Source: Nageia nagi
Lineage: Eukaryota > Pinophyta
Assembly: GCA_050084985.1 (NCBI GenBank)
Contig: JBITNC010000001.1
Span: 141,298,001 to 141,362,000 of the forward strand
Direction of reading: 5' to 3'
Length of the DNA stretch: 64,000 bases
Of the stretch, positions 23,164 to 35,220 are shown piece by piece; positions within the stretch are counted from its first letter, which is position 1, and every line of letters begins with the position of its first letter. The position numbers were made by a program, and so were the translations under genes. The notes beneath the pieces are model-generated. The model worked only from the letters and a program-made list of their open reading frames with translations, was not told the DNA's origin and did no database searches.

Positions 23164-24147
23164 CAAGCATTATTACTAGGGCCAGCTCAGACAAGTCAAA
23201 GCCAAATACAGCCAAAACAGCCTGCATTGCCAGCTCAACTTATTCCAAATCCCAACAATAGGCAAGTCACCTATCACATTGATCAGAATGATACTACCTC
23301 AATTAATGCCATATAATGTGATGAGATTCAATTAAGATCTAGGAGGAAGATAATAGAACCAGTAAAAACAATAGATTTGGATCCACCAGTAGTCACAGAG
23401 ATAAATAATGAAGAATCTGATCACACTATTGGAAGTCCAGCCCAAAAAGAGGTCCAAAAGCAAAAGGAAGAATAGATTCCATATCCTAAAAGGTTAGTAA
23501 TCAAACCAATTGAAAAAGAGTCTGAATTACTTAGAGAATTAAAAAAGCTTAATATATCTATTCTAGTGTTACAAGTAATTCAAGAAGTTCTAGAATTAAA
23601 CAAACTTGTGAAAGAGTTATGCATTAGAAAAGGAGGGAGAAAGAAGAAAACTTATCCAAAAACCATTCAAGTAGATGGTAAGGTAGCTGAACTACTATCT
23701 GGTAAAATAATTAATCCCAAGTATGGAGATTCTGGTACTCCAATTATCATAGTATATATTAAAGGAACCAAAATTCCAAATGTATTGATTAACTTGGGAG
23801 CAGCAATTAATGTTATAACTACAGACTTGATAGAGGAATTGTCATTATCAGAGATCAGACCAACAACAACAATTCTACAATTGGCAAATCAGTCTACAGC
23901 TACACCAGAAGGAGTAATTGATGATGTGCAAATCACTGTTGATTCATGGGAATATCCAATAGATTTTTTGGTATTAAAGACAAAAGGAAATAATGGATAT
24001 CCTATAATCTTAGGCAGACCATGGTTAGCAACTGCAGTAGCATTTATCAATTACAGATCTGGAGATATGATAATTTCTGATGGACGTCATATGAAAACTA
24101 TCTCTTTGTACCCTCCTGCTCAACCTGCTCTTGAGTATCAAGGATAA
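23164..24147 (+). pseudogene. Athila-like protease region (broken)
   Basis: Continues the gag frame after a stop. It contains the linker IQLRSRRK, the block LKKLNISILVLQVIQEV before KELCIRKGGRKKK, then the retropepsin segment VLINLGAAINVITTDLIEEL near 23786-23845. The catalytic triad DLGA reads NLGA (Asp to Asn, a G-to-A change). ILGRPWLATAVAFIN at about 24008-24052 is the usual C-terminal protease block. The frame 23566-24147 is open, but the active site is lost. Confidence 0.88.
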
Positions 24148-26096
24148 TTATGGATTGATGAACCTGAACCTGATGGAGCTGAAACATTTGTAGCCTTGGC
24201 CACAATTACAATTCAGGAACATGTGGAAGATCTGAAAGAAATTATGAAGGAAATAAGTTGTGAACAACAAATAGGAGAGCTAAAAGAAGAGGACTAAACT
24301 TCATCATTGGTAAGTGTTCAAGATGTCTTTAACATACCAAATAATGATCAGACTCACTTTTTGTCAATATTTAGATGTCCACTTACCCATATTATACCAA
24401 AAAGTGAAGCTTTTAGAGAAAGGACAAAAATATTTCATTCATTATTCCCACATCATTGTCCGTTGAATTCACTAGCTCAACTTCTGGATCAAAGCAATTT
24501 AATTGCACCAGGAATGAAATTAGTTTAGATCTTACCTAGAAAGACACTCAACATCAGTAGCTGGTTAAATTTTCAAGAAGAAGAAGACACAGTCGAAATG
24601 CTGAGAGCTCACACAAGAACATTTGCTTGGGACTACTCAGACATGAAAGGTATTCATCCTGACATTTGTACTCATCATATTTATACAGATGATTCAAAGC
24701 TTGTAAACCAACCTCCTAGGAGAATAAACCCAGCTCTTAAAGATATTATGAAAATAGAAATAGAAAAGTTGTTGAAAGTAGATTTTATCTATCCTATTTC
24801 TGATAGTAGATGGGTTTCACCTTTAGTGTTGGTACCAAAGAAAAATGGAAAGTGGAGAGTATGTGTAGACTATAGAACCTTAAACAAAGTCACTCATAGG
24901 GATCATTTCCCCTTACCATTTATAGATCAGGTATTGGATAATTTGGTTGGGAAGAAGTACTTTTCATTTCTAGATGGGTTTAGCGGTTATAATCAGATAA
25001 AGATTGCAATAGAAGACTAGGAGAAAACCACTTTCACTTGTCCATGGGGAATGTTTGCCTATAAAGTCCTACCTTTTGGTTTGTGTAATGCACCTGCAAC
25101 TTTTCAAAGAGCTATTCTTGCCATATTTTCAGATTTAACTAATGAGTGTGTGGAGGTTTATATGGATGACTTCACAGTCTATGCAACACATTTAAAGAAG
25201 CATTGAAAAATCTAGAAAAAGTGTTGGTAAGATGTGAAGAACATAATTTATCCCTCAGTTTTGAGAAATGTTTTATGATGGTACAAGAGGGAATTGTATT
25301 GGGACACCATATATCAGCTCAAGGAATTCAAGTGGATCCAAAGAAAGTGGAGATCATTAAACAACTTCCAGTTCTAGAAACTTAGACAGATGTTAGAAGC
25401 TTTCTAGGACATGCTGGGTATTACAGAAGATTTATCCAAAATTTCAGTAAGATTGTAGCCCCTCTCTTTGTATTACTACATAAGGACATAGATTTTGAAT
25501 GGACAACTGATTGTGAAGTAGCTTTTGAATCTATCAAAGATAAATTAATGACAAATCCAATTTTGTGAGGACCAAATTGGAGCCTTCCTTTCCACATCCA
25601 TACTGATGCCTCCAATTATGCTATTGGAGCAGTTTTGGGACAAGAGGAACAAGATAAGTCTCACTATGCCATTTACTATATTAACAAGAATTTGGTAGGA
25701 GCTGAAAGAAATTACACTACCATAGAAAAAGAATTTTTGGCAGTAGTATATGCCATAAATAAGTTTAGATATTATATTACTGGATATCAAGTGTTTGTAC
25801 ACACTGACCATGCTGTAATTAAATATTTGATGAACAAGCTAGTAGTAAGTGGAAGAATAATCAGATGGTTATTACTTTTGCAAGAATTCAATGTTACAAT
25901 TATTGATAAACTTGGTAAAGCTAATGTGGTGGTAGATTTCTTATCTAGATTGAATATGGATAGAACTGATGACCTTATGGAGGATTCTTTTCCAGATGAA
26001 CAACTTTTTGCTATCTCAGTACAATCTCTTTGGTTTGTAGATATAGCAAATTATATTGTCATAGGTAAAACTCCTCCACATTACTCTCCAAAATAG
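24148..26096 (+). pseudogene. Athila-like reverse transcriptase and RNase H (broken)
   Basis: RT: MKGIHPDICTHHIYTDD (about 24640), IYPISDSRWVSPLVLVPKK (24790-24843), HFPLPFIDQVLDNL, KKYFSFLDGFSGYNQIKI, then the catalytic box VYMDDFTVY (about 25155-25182), which is intact. A one-base frame change occurs close to 25180, after which RT and RNase H continue in another frame (LGHHISAQGIQVDPKKVE; HTDASNYAIGAVLGQ at about 25600; HTDHAVIKYLMNK). In-frame stops sit mostly where Gln is expected (for example 25018-25020). Confidence 0.9.
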
Positions 26097-27302
26097 AAAA
26101 AGGGTCTGATAAAAGAAAGTGCATTATATAAATGGGTGAATGGAATGTTGTTTAAATGTGGTCCTGATTATATTCTTTGAAGATGTCTTAGAATAGATGA
26201 AGTCTTTGATGTTTTTTGAGCTTGTCATGATGAACCCTCAGGAGGACATTATTCTACCAAGAGGACAATTCAAAAGGTATTAGATGCTGGATACTATTGG
26301 TTATCTATGCATAAAGATGTGAAGAAATATGTGGATCAGTGTGATCAATGTCAAAGAATGGGTAGGCCTACTGTGATAACTCAAATGCCACTTCATCCCC
26401 AAGTTGTAATTGAACCATTCGAATAATGGGGAATAGACTTTGTGGGACTAATCAGTTCACCCTCACGAGGTAAGAAGCATATTTTGGTTTGTACAGATTA
26501 CACTACTAAATGGGTAGAAGTATGTGCACTTATGCAAGCAAGGGAAGATAACGTAGCAGATTTTCTGTATACAAACATTATGCAGAGGTTTGGAACTCCA
26601 AAATTTTTAGTTTCAAATCAAGGACCTCAGTTTATGTCTCACATGATAAAGCATTTTGTTGATCACTATCAGATTACCCATAAGAAAGCTTCCCCATATC
26701 ACCCACAAACCAGTGGTCAAGTAGAGGTTACTAATAGAGAATTAGAAAGGATCTTAACCAAAACCATTGCTTTACATAGGAAGGATTGGGAAAATAGACT
26801 CTCTGAAGCTGTATGGGCTTATAATATAACATGGAAGTCCACAATAGGACTTTCACCTTATGAATTAGTATATGGAAAGAAACCATTCTTACCAATAGAG
26901 TTTGAAATTCAAACTCTTAGAATAGCCTTAGAAGTGGAGATTGATCTGAATAAGGCCCAGAGAGATAGATCGATCCAATTGAGTGCATTAGATGAGCAGA
27001 GGAGGGAAGCTTTACATCAAACTAAAATCATTTAGCAGCAAAGAAAGATATGGCATGATAAGAATTTGAGGAATACACAATTCAACCCAGGGAATTGGGT
27101 TCTCTTGTTTGATTCCAAATACCAAAATTTCATGGGAAAATTGCAGACAAGGTGGCTTGGACCTTACAACATCTTGCAGGTCTTCAATAATGGAACTATT
27201 CAACTTCAGCCAATTGATGGGTTTAAAAGAGCCATGTTGGTCAATGGGCATCGACTTCGACCTTACATTCTACCAAAGAATAAAGAACAGTCCATTCAGT
27301 AG
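26097..27302 (+). pseudogene. Athila-like integrase (broken)
   Basis: Zinc-binding HHCC: CHDEPSGGHYSTKRT and CDQCQRMGRPT (26222-26370). Core: ILVCTDYTTKWVEV gives the first Asp; FLVSNQGPQFMS has Asn where the second catalytic Asp should be (S-N-Q-G); TSGQVEVTNRELE gives the Glu. C-terminus: WVLLFDSKYQNFMGKLQTRW and GPYNILQVFNNGTIQL (27066-27302). Stops at about 26178, 26218, 26425 and 27033 fit CAA, CAG or CGA decay. It is inactive. Confidence 0.9.
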
Positions 27303-28070
27303 TTAAGGATAATAGATTTGGATTTAATTGAGGAAGGATATTCTTCCTCATACAAATCAAATTGATCAGCTTACAAAGAAGCAAGAATAAAAACTGAATC
27401 TGAATCATCAGAGTCAGTCAGGACCAGTGATGGTCCTATCTTTCTTTTCTTTTTTTTTTTTTTTAAAAAAGAATAACAGTGTATGTATGGAAATGGATAG
27501 TTTAAACTCTTTCTTTTAGACTAGCTCCAGAAACTATTTTATGACTAGCTCTAGAAACTATTTTATGACTAGCTCCAATAACTGTTTTACGACTAGCTCC
27601 AGAAACTATTTTATGACTAGCTCCAGAAACTATTTTACGACTAGCTCCAGAAACTATTTTACGACTAGCTCTAGAAACTATTTTATAACCAGCTCCAGAA
27701 ATCGTCAAGCATAGCTCTAGAAAGCATTTTAACTCCAGCTCCAGAAAGCACGATATGTCAGCCTTAGAATTGCCGTCAACTCCGAAATCTTCTCTCTCAC
27801 ATGGTCATTATGATCTGGATTCCAGTTGGCATCTGAAGACGTGGCTTGATAGGTATGCATTTAATAATTAAATTGATAGTTAATAAATTGTAAGATCATT
27901 TAAGTCATGATAAGTGTTCCAAGAAGTAAATGTTGATCAAACAAAATAAATGCAAAAGACACCACTTGTACATTCTGGTGCATCAAATGCGTGAGAAGTT
28001 AATGATACACATCATTAATATTAATGGGAACAATTTGAGGTGACATGCACAAGTAAGTTGAAACCAACAG
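27303..28070 (+). other. Spacer between pol and third ORF
   Basis: Non-coding by appearance. It contains a T-run near 27445-27465, the 24-bp array at 27519-27757 and AT-rich DNA up to the third ORF. The minus-strand frame 27708-27502 is the array read backwards and is not a gene. Confidence 0.65.
27519..27757 (+). repeat. 24-bp array in the pol-ORF3 spacer
   Basis: Ten units with period 24, typical unit gactagctccagaaactattttat. Both the period and the core ctagctccagaaa are the same as in the LTR array, although the second half of the unit differs (ctattttatga versus gtgacttcagt). Confidence 0.92.
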
Positions 28071-30719
28071 ATGTCATTTTTACATGCATGCACCAGAAAG
28101 GAATTTCTCACAGTAAGCTCCATAAGCCAGTTTGCCAGAATCCAGATCCAAAAAGCATTCAAAATCAAAATGGGGATGAAATGCAAGAAAGAACCAGAGA
28201 ATACAGAAGAATTAAGGAAAGAGGCAGAACAGGTAGAAATCTTCCAAAAGTTTGATCGGTTGCAATTCTTTGATAAGTTTAGAGGATATAATGAGCAGCT
28301 AGTTTTAGACTTTACCGAAGGATTGAGGGAAAACTCTATAACATTGGGATCCCATATAATACCAATCACTAAGAATTCAATTAGTGAATTAACAGGGTTA
28401 CCAATGCTTCGAAAAAATTTGTTGAAAAGAGACAGTTACCCAAATTTGTTGGAATAATTTCATCCAAGCATAGAATAGAAGGCGGAAGTGTACAAAACCT
28501 CTGGACATATTCAAGGAGTAAAATGAAATACCTTACCTGAAAAATGGGCAAAAGCATCTCTATGGATAATGAAGTATATCACTTGTGAAGGGCAATATGC
28601 CACTCTAATGGGGCACCATGTAAGGCTGTTAATATGTTTAAGGTATGACAATTACACCTCTTGTAATTTGTCTATGTTAGTGCTCCAAAATTTACAGAAA
28701 ATGGCTACAAAGGTTAGGGCAAAAGCTGATAACAAATCATCTACCTTAAAACACCACAGTTTAGTAACATTACTCTGCAGAGAATATATTTTGAAAAAAG
28801 AGAATGGTGATAGACTATGGGAGGAATTCCAAAGGTAATACCCCTTAGAAAACCCTGACATTCATAATGTCTTAAAGATGGGAACTGTAGAAACGGGAGC
28901 AGCATCAAGCTCTCACATTGAAACTGTTCCAGTTATTTCTGTTAAAGAAATGAACATAGTTCAAACAGAGGAAAGTTTCAATGTAGGTACATAATAGGAC
29001 ATTCCTTCCAGTCTAGAAGAAGTAGAATTGCAACTTGTATCTAAAAGGAGATCAAAAAGGTTAAGGAAGAAGCAATCTCAAGAAAAAGAGTCATCCCCAT
29101 AGAAAAGACATCAAGTGGAAAAGACTCTAGAAATAAATGATAGTAGCCATCCAATTACTATTGATAAATGGGATCTAATAGTAGAAGGAATTCAACCTTC
29201 AGAACTAGCTCTAAAGTCAGTTCCAGAATCAGCTCTAGAGCCAGCTCTAGAGTCAGTTCCAAAATCAGCTCCAGAGCCAGCTCCAGAGTTAGTTCTAGAA
29301 TCAGCTCCAAAGTCAGTTCCAGAATCAGCTCCAGAATCAGAACTCCAAAAATTACAGAAGCAGCTCTAGGCCATGGAACAAGCAAATGCACAATTGGTGA
29401 GTAAAAATTCTATTCTTATTAGTAAGAGTAGAAAGTTAGAGGAACAGAATTTACGGTTGCTTCAAGATTGTGCTAGCTTAGAAACAATGTTAGCTAAGGA
29501 AAGGGAAATGCCTAATATGCTTCAATAATTAACAACTAAATTAGAAAAAAAGAGAATTTCTTTGGATAAATGTCAAAATGTTGAACAAGTAGGGGAGCAG
29601 ATAGCCAATTTAGTTGCAAAACAGAGTGAAGAAATAAAACAACTAAAAGATACTGTTCAACAATAATAAGAAGTTATTGAAAGGATGGAAGATTCAAACT
29701 TCAAAACCCTTCAAGAGATTAGAACTTTAAAGAAGCATAACAAAGAAATTCCACTCATCAAGCAAGCAGTCAGAGATTTATGTAGAATATGTGATGAGCT
29801 TGTTCAGCTGAAGCAACCCTCAGTTATGTACAACAGGTACCTTAAAGAGTAATTTTTGAAATGGTAAGTAAAACGAATTAAGGAAGGATTGCCATATAAC
29901 TTAGACATAGGAGCAGACTTTATTAGAGCATATTTTGAAGTAGCAGAACAAGAAAGATACCTCCTGTGTGAATTGTATGTACATGATTTCATTCTTAGGG
30001 ATAACACAAGATTCTTTCCAGCAGTGTTTGTAGGGGAAATCCAGATACAAGCTTTTGTATCTATTTTGTATAATCAGATTCAATGGGGAGATGAAATGGA
30101 ATAAATCCCACATAAAGATTTGAGTGATAATTTTTGGGTTAGACAACAACCAGTATATGTTGATGAGGCAAGATCACTTTTCATGGTAGAAATAAATAGA
30201 GATTTAAATAGTTACCAAGGAATGTTAAATGAGTGCTTGACTAGATGCCTAACCACAACACAGGCTATATTTAATCAAGCTTTATCCAGTTGTCAAAGAA
30301 GATGGGATTTTCAGATAGATCAACATAAGTAAAGGGAAATTATTTCCCCAAATAATCTGAGATGGAGCAAAACAAGAGTTGAAACACTATGTGCAATAAT
30401 AAGAAAAGCACCCTATCAATGGATTGGACAACGGTGTAGACCATTATTAGTTTTGGAACCAGCTTCTTTTTGGCAAGATGAGAGTCCCCAAAATTAGCAG
30501 TTATTTCAAATTTGGGAAATAGAAATGAGAATGAGTAAAGGCTTGGGAAATTATGTTGAAAGGCCAAAGTTGGATAGTATAGGCCCAACAAAGATAAATC
30601 TTCTATCAAGAGAAGATAAAGAAAATATTTTTGAATGCTTATATCCGTATGACCTAAGCCTGATGATGAAAGATTTAAATTCTCCCCACCATAATTCTGA
30701 TCCATAATCCAGTGACTGA
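28071..30719 (+). pseudogene. Athila-like element third ORF (one frame, many stops)
   Basis: All open pieces (28071-28457, 28569-28838, 29115-29369, 29889-30104, 30120-30332, 30525-30707) share one frame, so about 880 codons are collinear with roughly 17 stops and no frameshift. The N-terminal part has LVLDFTEGLREN and ISELTGLP, a pattern seen in plant transposon-associated proteins. The centre has SVPE/SAPE repeats (29205-29345). Then comes a helical, coiled-coil-like stretch (about 29376-29810). The C-terminal part is unrecognised. No signal peptide or membrane segment is seen, so an envelope role is not supported. Function unknown. Confidence 0.75.
29205..29345 (+). repeat. 12-bp coding repeats in the third ORF
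   Basis: Codons cycle through Ser-Ala/Val-Pro-Glu with the unit tcagctccagaa. The core gctccagaa is the same as in the LTR and spacer arrays. Encoded proline and glutamate spacing suggests an extended linker between the N-terminal domain and the coiled coil. Confidence 0.88.
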
Positions 30720-30794
30720 AAGTAATGATTCAGAAAGGTAATTAAGTAATTGAGGGGGCTCAATTTTGATTGCTACAGGAGTACCAATGTTTTC

Positions 30795-30806
30795 TGCTGG
30801 GGAGAA
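30795..30806 (+). other. Athila-like element polypurine tract
   Basis: tgctggggagaa immediately precedes the 3' LTR (TGATGAGACTC at 30807). Confidence 0.75.
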
Positions 30807-31627
30807 TGATGAGACTCAAAATGGTCTCATTTTTGATGCATTTATTTGATGTGTTAAGGACATTTGGAACACTAATATGACTTGAATGATATTACCAATT
30901 GTTATAAACTGTCTAATTTAATGTTGAATGCATATTTGTTTGATCTTTCATTTATTAATGTTATTTGTAATTTTGATGCATGAAAAAATTACTATTTATG
31001 TTTGAATAATGTTTGCTGAGTACATATTCTAACTTCTCATAAGAATGATGGCTGCAAGTATCAAGTTTATAGCTCTAGAGTAATCTAATTGAAAGCTCTA
31101 GAAATGACATAAGTCTAGCTCCAGAAACTGACTTACGTCTAGCACCAGAAAGCAAATTAAGATTGGCTCTAGAAATTGACTTCAGTCTAGCACCAGAAAG
31201 TGACTTCAGTCTAGTACCAGAAAGCAACTCAAGTTTGGCTCTAAAAATTAACTTAAGTTTAGCACCAGAAAGTGACTTCAGTCTAGCACTAGAAAGTGAC
31301 TTTAGTCTAGCTCCAGAAATCAACTTAAGTCTAGCACTAGAAAGCGACTTCAGTATAGCACCAGAAAGTGACTTCAGTCTAGCACTAGAAAGTGACTTTA
31401 GTCTAGCACCAGAAAGCGACTTCAGACTAGCACCAAAAAGCAACTTCATTCTAGCTCCAGAAAGTGACTTAAGTTTGGCTCTAGAAACTGTTTAAAGGCT
31501 CTTGAAATGTAGCTCTAGAAAGGTTCTTGAAATATAGCTCCAGAAAGGCTCCTAAATTATAGCTCCACAAATATAGAAGAATCAGATGCACAAAGCTAAG
31601 ATGACAACTACATCGAAGATAGAGAAG

Positions 31628-33381
31628 TGTTGAACTTCGAGTGACACTGAGAGGGGGGGTGAATCAATGTATATAAAAAAATAATCAATTTAAGCTTATT
31701 AAATAAGGATAGATTAAAAGATAGAGAAAATTGAGCAAGCACACCAAGTACATCACACAACACCAGATATAATGAGGTTCACCAGATTGGCTACATCCTC
31801 AAAAATGATTGCCTGGACTCCAATCCAAATCCAGTCATTAAAGAAAGCTTACAGATTCACAACACCAACTGTGAAGGGTAGCACCAACTACCACTTTAAA
31901 AATAGCAGCATCTACTACTTGAAGCACCAACTCCAGCTCTCAAGCACCCACTTGATACAACATTCAAAAAGGAGGAAAGAACACAGTTCTAGAAGACCCT
32001 CAACGGTCTAGCTCTAATGCTCATTGTTTGATCTTTGCACACAGCTCCAAAGTAACACAGTTAAACAATCACTATACTCTCTGCATATTCATTTTCTCAC
32101 TTCACATGCTCCTGATACTCCCTTCTTCCACACTATTACCACCACACCCACACTTCACTTCTCACTATATTTCACTCCATCTACCATACACTCTAAAAAT
32201 CGTTACACATCAAGAAAACCCCCCACGAAACTATTCCTGTCATAACACATTATCAAAAACAAACTAAAAAGGAATCTTTATTTGTAACTGCTCCTGCACT
32301 AAGAGAGTTCACTATCCAAGATTGCAACTGCTGTAACTGATGAATGCTCCTATAATTTCAGAGATTTGATAGTATCTGATTATTTAGTTCCGGAGTCTCT
32401 TTCTATAGCCTAGAGATTTACTAGCTTATCAGATGTTTATTGTATACACCATGATGTCATCATCTTCGAACTCTAGAAGAGAGTTCCAAGGTATCTACGT
32501 GGCCTACTAGCTTACCGTATGTTTATTGTATTCACCATGATGTCATCATCTCTGAACTCTGGAAGAGAGTTCCAAGGTATCTGCGTGGCCTTCTGGACTT
32601 TTCAACACCAATTGCTAACATCATCTTCTCTAGACTTCAGAAGTAGAGTAAAATGCTTCCCATGATGTCCACACCATGATGTCATCATGTCTGGACTCCG
32701 AAAGAGAGTTCCAAGGTATTTGCATGGCCTTTCGAACTTTTCAACACCAACGGCTAACATCATCTTCTCGCCTCTGGAATGCTCTACTCACTTTCTCTGG
32801 AACCCAATTTTTTCACAATTGAGCTTTTATCATTTCATTTTGGAATGCTTAATCTACTAACTCTGGCCTTTTTAATCACCCCTTGCTGACCTCATCCTCT
32901 CTAAAACCCCGTTTCATTTAAAAATATGAACGTTGTTCTCCTCGTGATGTCATCTTCATGCTTCCAGAATGCTCTACTCACTTTCTCTGGAACCCAATTT
33001 TTTCACAACTGAGCTTTTATCATTTCATTCTAGAATGCTTAATCTACTGACTCTGACCTTTTTAATCACCTCTTGCCGACCTCATCATCTCCAAAACTTG
33101 GTTTCATTCAAAAATGTGAACATCATTCTTCCCATGATGTCATCTCTTCCCTCCAAAATGTCTTACTCACTGGCATCGGCTATTTGATCACTCCTTGCTG
33201 ACCTCATCACTTCGGGCTCCAGTTTTGGGTTAAGGCCCGAAATCGTTAACATCATCTCTTCCAAAATGTTTTATTTACTAACCCCAACTTTTCAATTCTC
33301 CTTGCTGACCTCATCAACTCCGAAACCCAATCTTTACCAAAACCACTTGTTGACAACAATGACAAACACACATGCTCAACA
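31628..33381 (-). repeat. SIRE 3' LTR
   Basis: 1754 bp. It contains two ~190-bp tandem units (gctctactcactttctctgg at 32781 and 32971) and several copies of gatgtcatcatct with a shared downstream block. Compared with the 5' LTR it lacks about 44 bp near 32357. Plus-strand frames in this LTR (31772-32267, 32969-33187) recur in the other LTR and are not genes. Confidence 0.93.
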
Positions 33382-33608
33382 ATCTCCCCCTTTGGAATTG
33401 TTGGCAACACCACTTGATCAGACACCAGCATCGAGACTTTTCTCTCCCCCTTTGTCAACAATAACAAAGGGCATTTACAGACTCCCCCTGAGTCCATACA
33501 TGACATTCTCAGGAAATCAGTAGTATGCATACAAAAATAAGATACACAGAAGTAATATAGGAAGGAAAAAATAAACACTCCCCCTGAGAATGTGATGTCC
33601 AGAACTAG
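33382..33608 (-). other. SIRE polypurine tract region with repeated tracts
   Basis: On the minus strand aaagggggagat directly precedes the 3' LTR. Three more G-rich tracts lie upstream, at 33441-33454 (caaagggggagaga), 33481-33490 and 33577-33588 (both caggggga core). The region lies between the RNase H stop and the LTR and codes for nothing. Confidence 0.85.
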
Positions 33609-34277
33609 CTAATGCTTGGGAAGGACAACAACTCCTAGCTTGTTTCGAAGATATTCAAAGATGTCTTTGGGCAAAGGCTTTGTAAAGAGGTCTACTACTT
33701 GCTCTGTGGTTAGAACAAAATCCAACTGTACTTCTCTTTGTGCCACTCTTTCTTTTAGAAAGTGATATCTGATTGCAATATGCTTTGTTTGTGAGTGCAT
33801 AACAGGATTTTTTGATATATTGATTGCACTTGTGTTATCACAAAGAACTGATATGGGCTTGTTAATCTGTATACCAAAATCTTTTAGCATCTGCTTCATC
33901 CATAGAATCTGTGTGCAGTAAGAAGTTGCTGCTATATACTCTACTTCTGCTATAGATAGGGATATTGAGTCTTGCTTTTTATTGTGCCAGCCAATAAGAT
34001 TATTACCCAAATAAAATGCTCCTCCACTGGTGCTCTTCCTATCATCCATGCATCCTGCCCAGTCTGCATCTGAAAAAGTAATAAGTGTAAAGTCCTTTCC
34101 TCTAGGATACCATAAACCATATTCTACTGTACCTTTAAGATATCTGAATATTCTCTTTACTGCAGTAACATGTGTTTCTTTGGGATTTGCTTGAAATCAA
34201 GCAACCATACATACTGCTTGAAGAATATCTAATCTAGTAGCTGTCAAATATAATAAACTTCCAATAATTGACCTATA
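33609..34277 (-). pseudogene. SIRE RNase H
   Basis: The frame 34049-33609 on the minus strand carries MDDRKSTSGGAFYLGNN, SIAEVEYIAATSYCTQILWMKQ, LCDNTSAINISKNPVMHSQT and KHIAIRYHFLKE, the RNase H landmarks of copia, and ends FTKPLPKDIFEYLRNKLGVV. The preceding RT-RNase H link (34277-34050) is interrupted by a stop and a frame change. Confidence 0.9.
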
Positions 34278-35220
34278 TTATGTTTGATCTACTATTGGTG
34301 CTTTATCATCCTTGCTTAATTTACAGCCTGTCGTCATAGGGGTGCTCACAGGTTTACAGTCTTCCATGGTAAACTTCTTCAGCATCTCCTTAACATACTT
34401 GGTTTGAGAAATGAACATGCCATTCTTCAACTGATTGATTTGTAAGCCAAAAGAAAAATGCAAGCTCACCTATCATAGACATCTCGAATTCTATTTGCAT
34501 GTTGTCAGTAAGATTTTTACATAGCTCATTCTTGCTTCCTCCAAAAATTATATCATCTACATAGACAATAATAATTAGCTGATTTTCCTTTTCTGATTTA
34601 ATGTATAAATTGCTATCCATCATTCCTTTTCTAAAGCCTTGCTACTGAAGACATGTATCAAGTCTGGAGTACCATGCTCGAGGTGCCTGTTTTAAACCAT
34701 ACAGAGCCTTCTTTAGTTTGCATACCAGATTAGGATTCTCTCCCAATTGGAAACCATCTAGCTGTTCAATATAGACTTCTTCTTCAATTTTGCCATTTAG
34801 AAAGGCTGATTTTACATCCATTTGATAAACTATAAAGTCTTTATACACTGTAAAAACTAAAAACATGTGAATAGCTTCTAATCTGGCCACAGGTGCAAAA
34901 GTTTCTTCAAAATCAATTCCTTCAACTTGAGCATATCCCTTGCAGACAAGTCTAGCTTTATTTTGAACCACTATCCCATCTTCATTCAACTTATTGCGAA
35001 AAATCCACTTTGTGCCAATCACATTTTTATTGGCTGGTCTAGGAATGAGTTCCCATGTTTCATTCTTTTCAATTTGAGTGAGTTCTTCCTCCATTGCTTT
35101 CATCCAGCTTTCATCTTGGCTAGCTTCTGAGACATTTTTAGGCTCTATATTGGATAGGAGAGAATAGGTGCATGAAACCCCTCTGCGAGTTTGGATGCCT
35201 GTATGAAACTCACTGATGAT
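34278..35220 (-). pseudogene. SIRE reverse transcriptase (two frames)
   Basis: The frame 35103-34642 has [74 protein letters not shown] and [20 protein letters not shown]. Frames 34623-34390 and 34469-34278 continue with the catalytic VYVDDIIFGG, which is intact, and ISQTKYVKEMLKKF. Frame breaks occur near 34640 and 34450. It would copy the element RNA into DNA. Confidence 0.92.

Noticed and set aside
28071-30719. Alternative genetic code with TAA/TAG read as Gln
   Set aside because: The stops fit Gln, but frame-broken elements of several families and both strands show the same decay, and TGA stops at Arg positions occur as well. C-to-T change in methylated DNA is sufficient.
28071-30719. 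Envelope gene of an endogenous retrovirus-like element
   Set aside because: Position after pol would fit, but there is no signal peptide, transmembrane segment or fusion-like region.
31772-32267. Open frames repeated at 38895-39462
   Set aside because: They lie in the two LTRs of the SIRE element; the duplication is the LTR pair, not a gene family.
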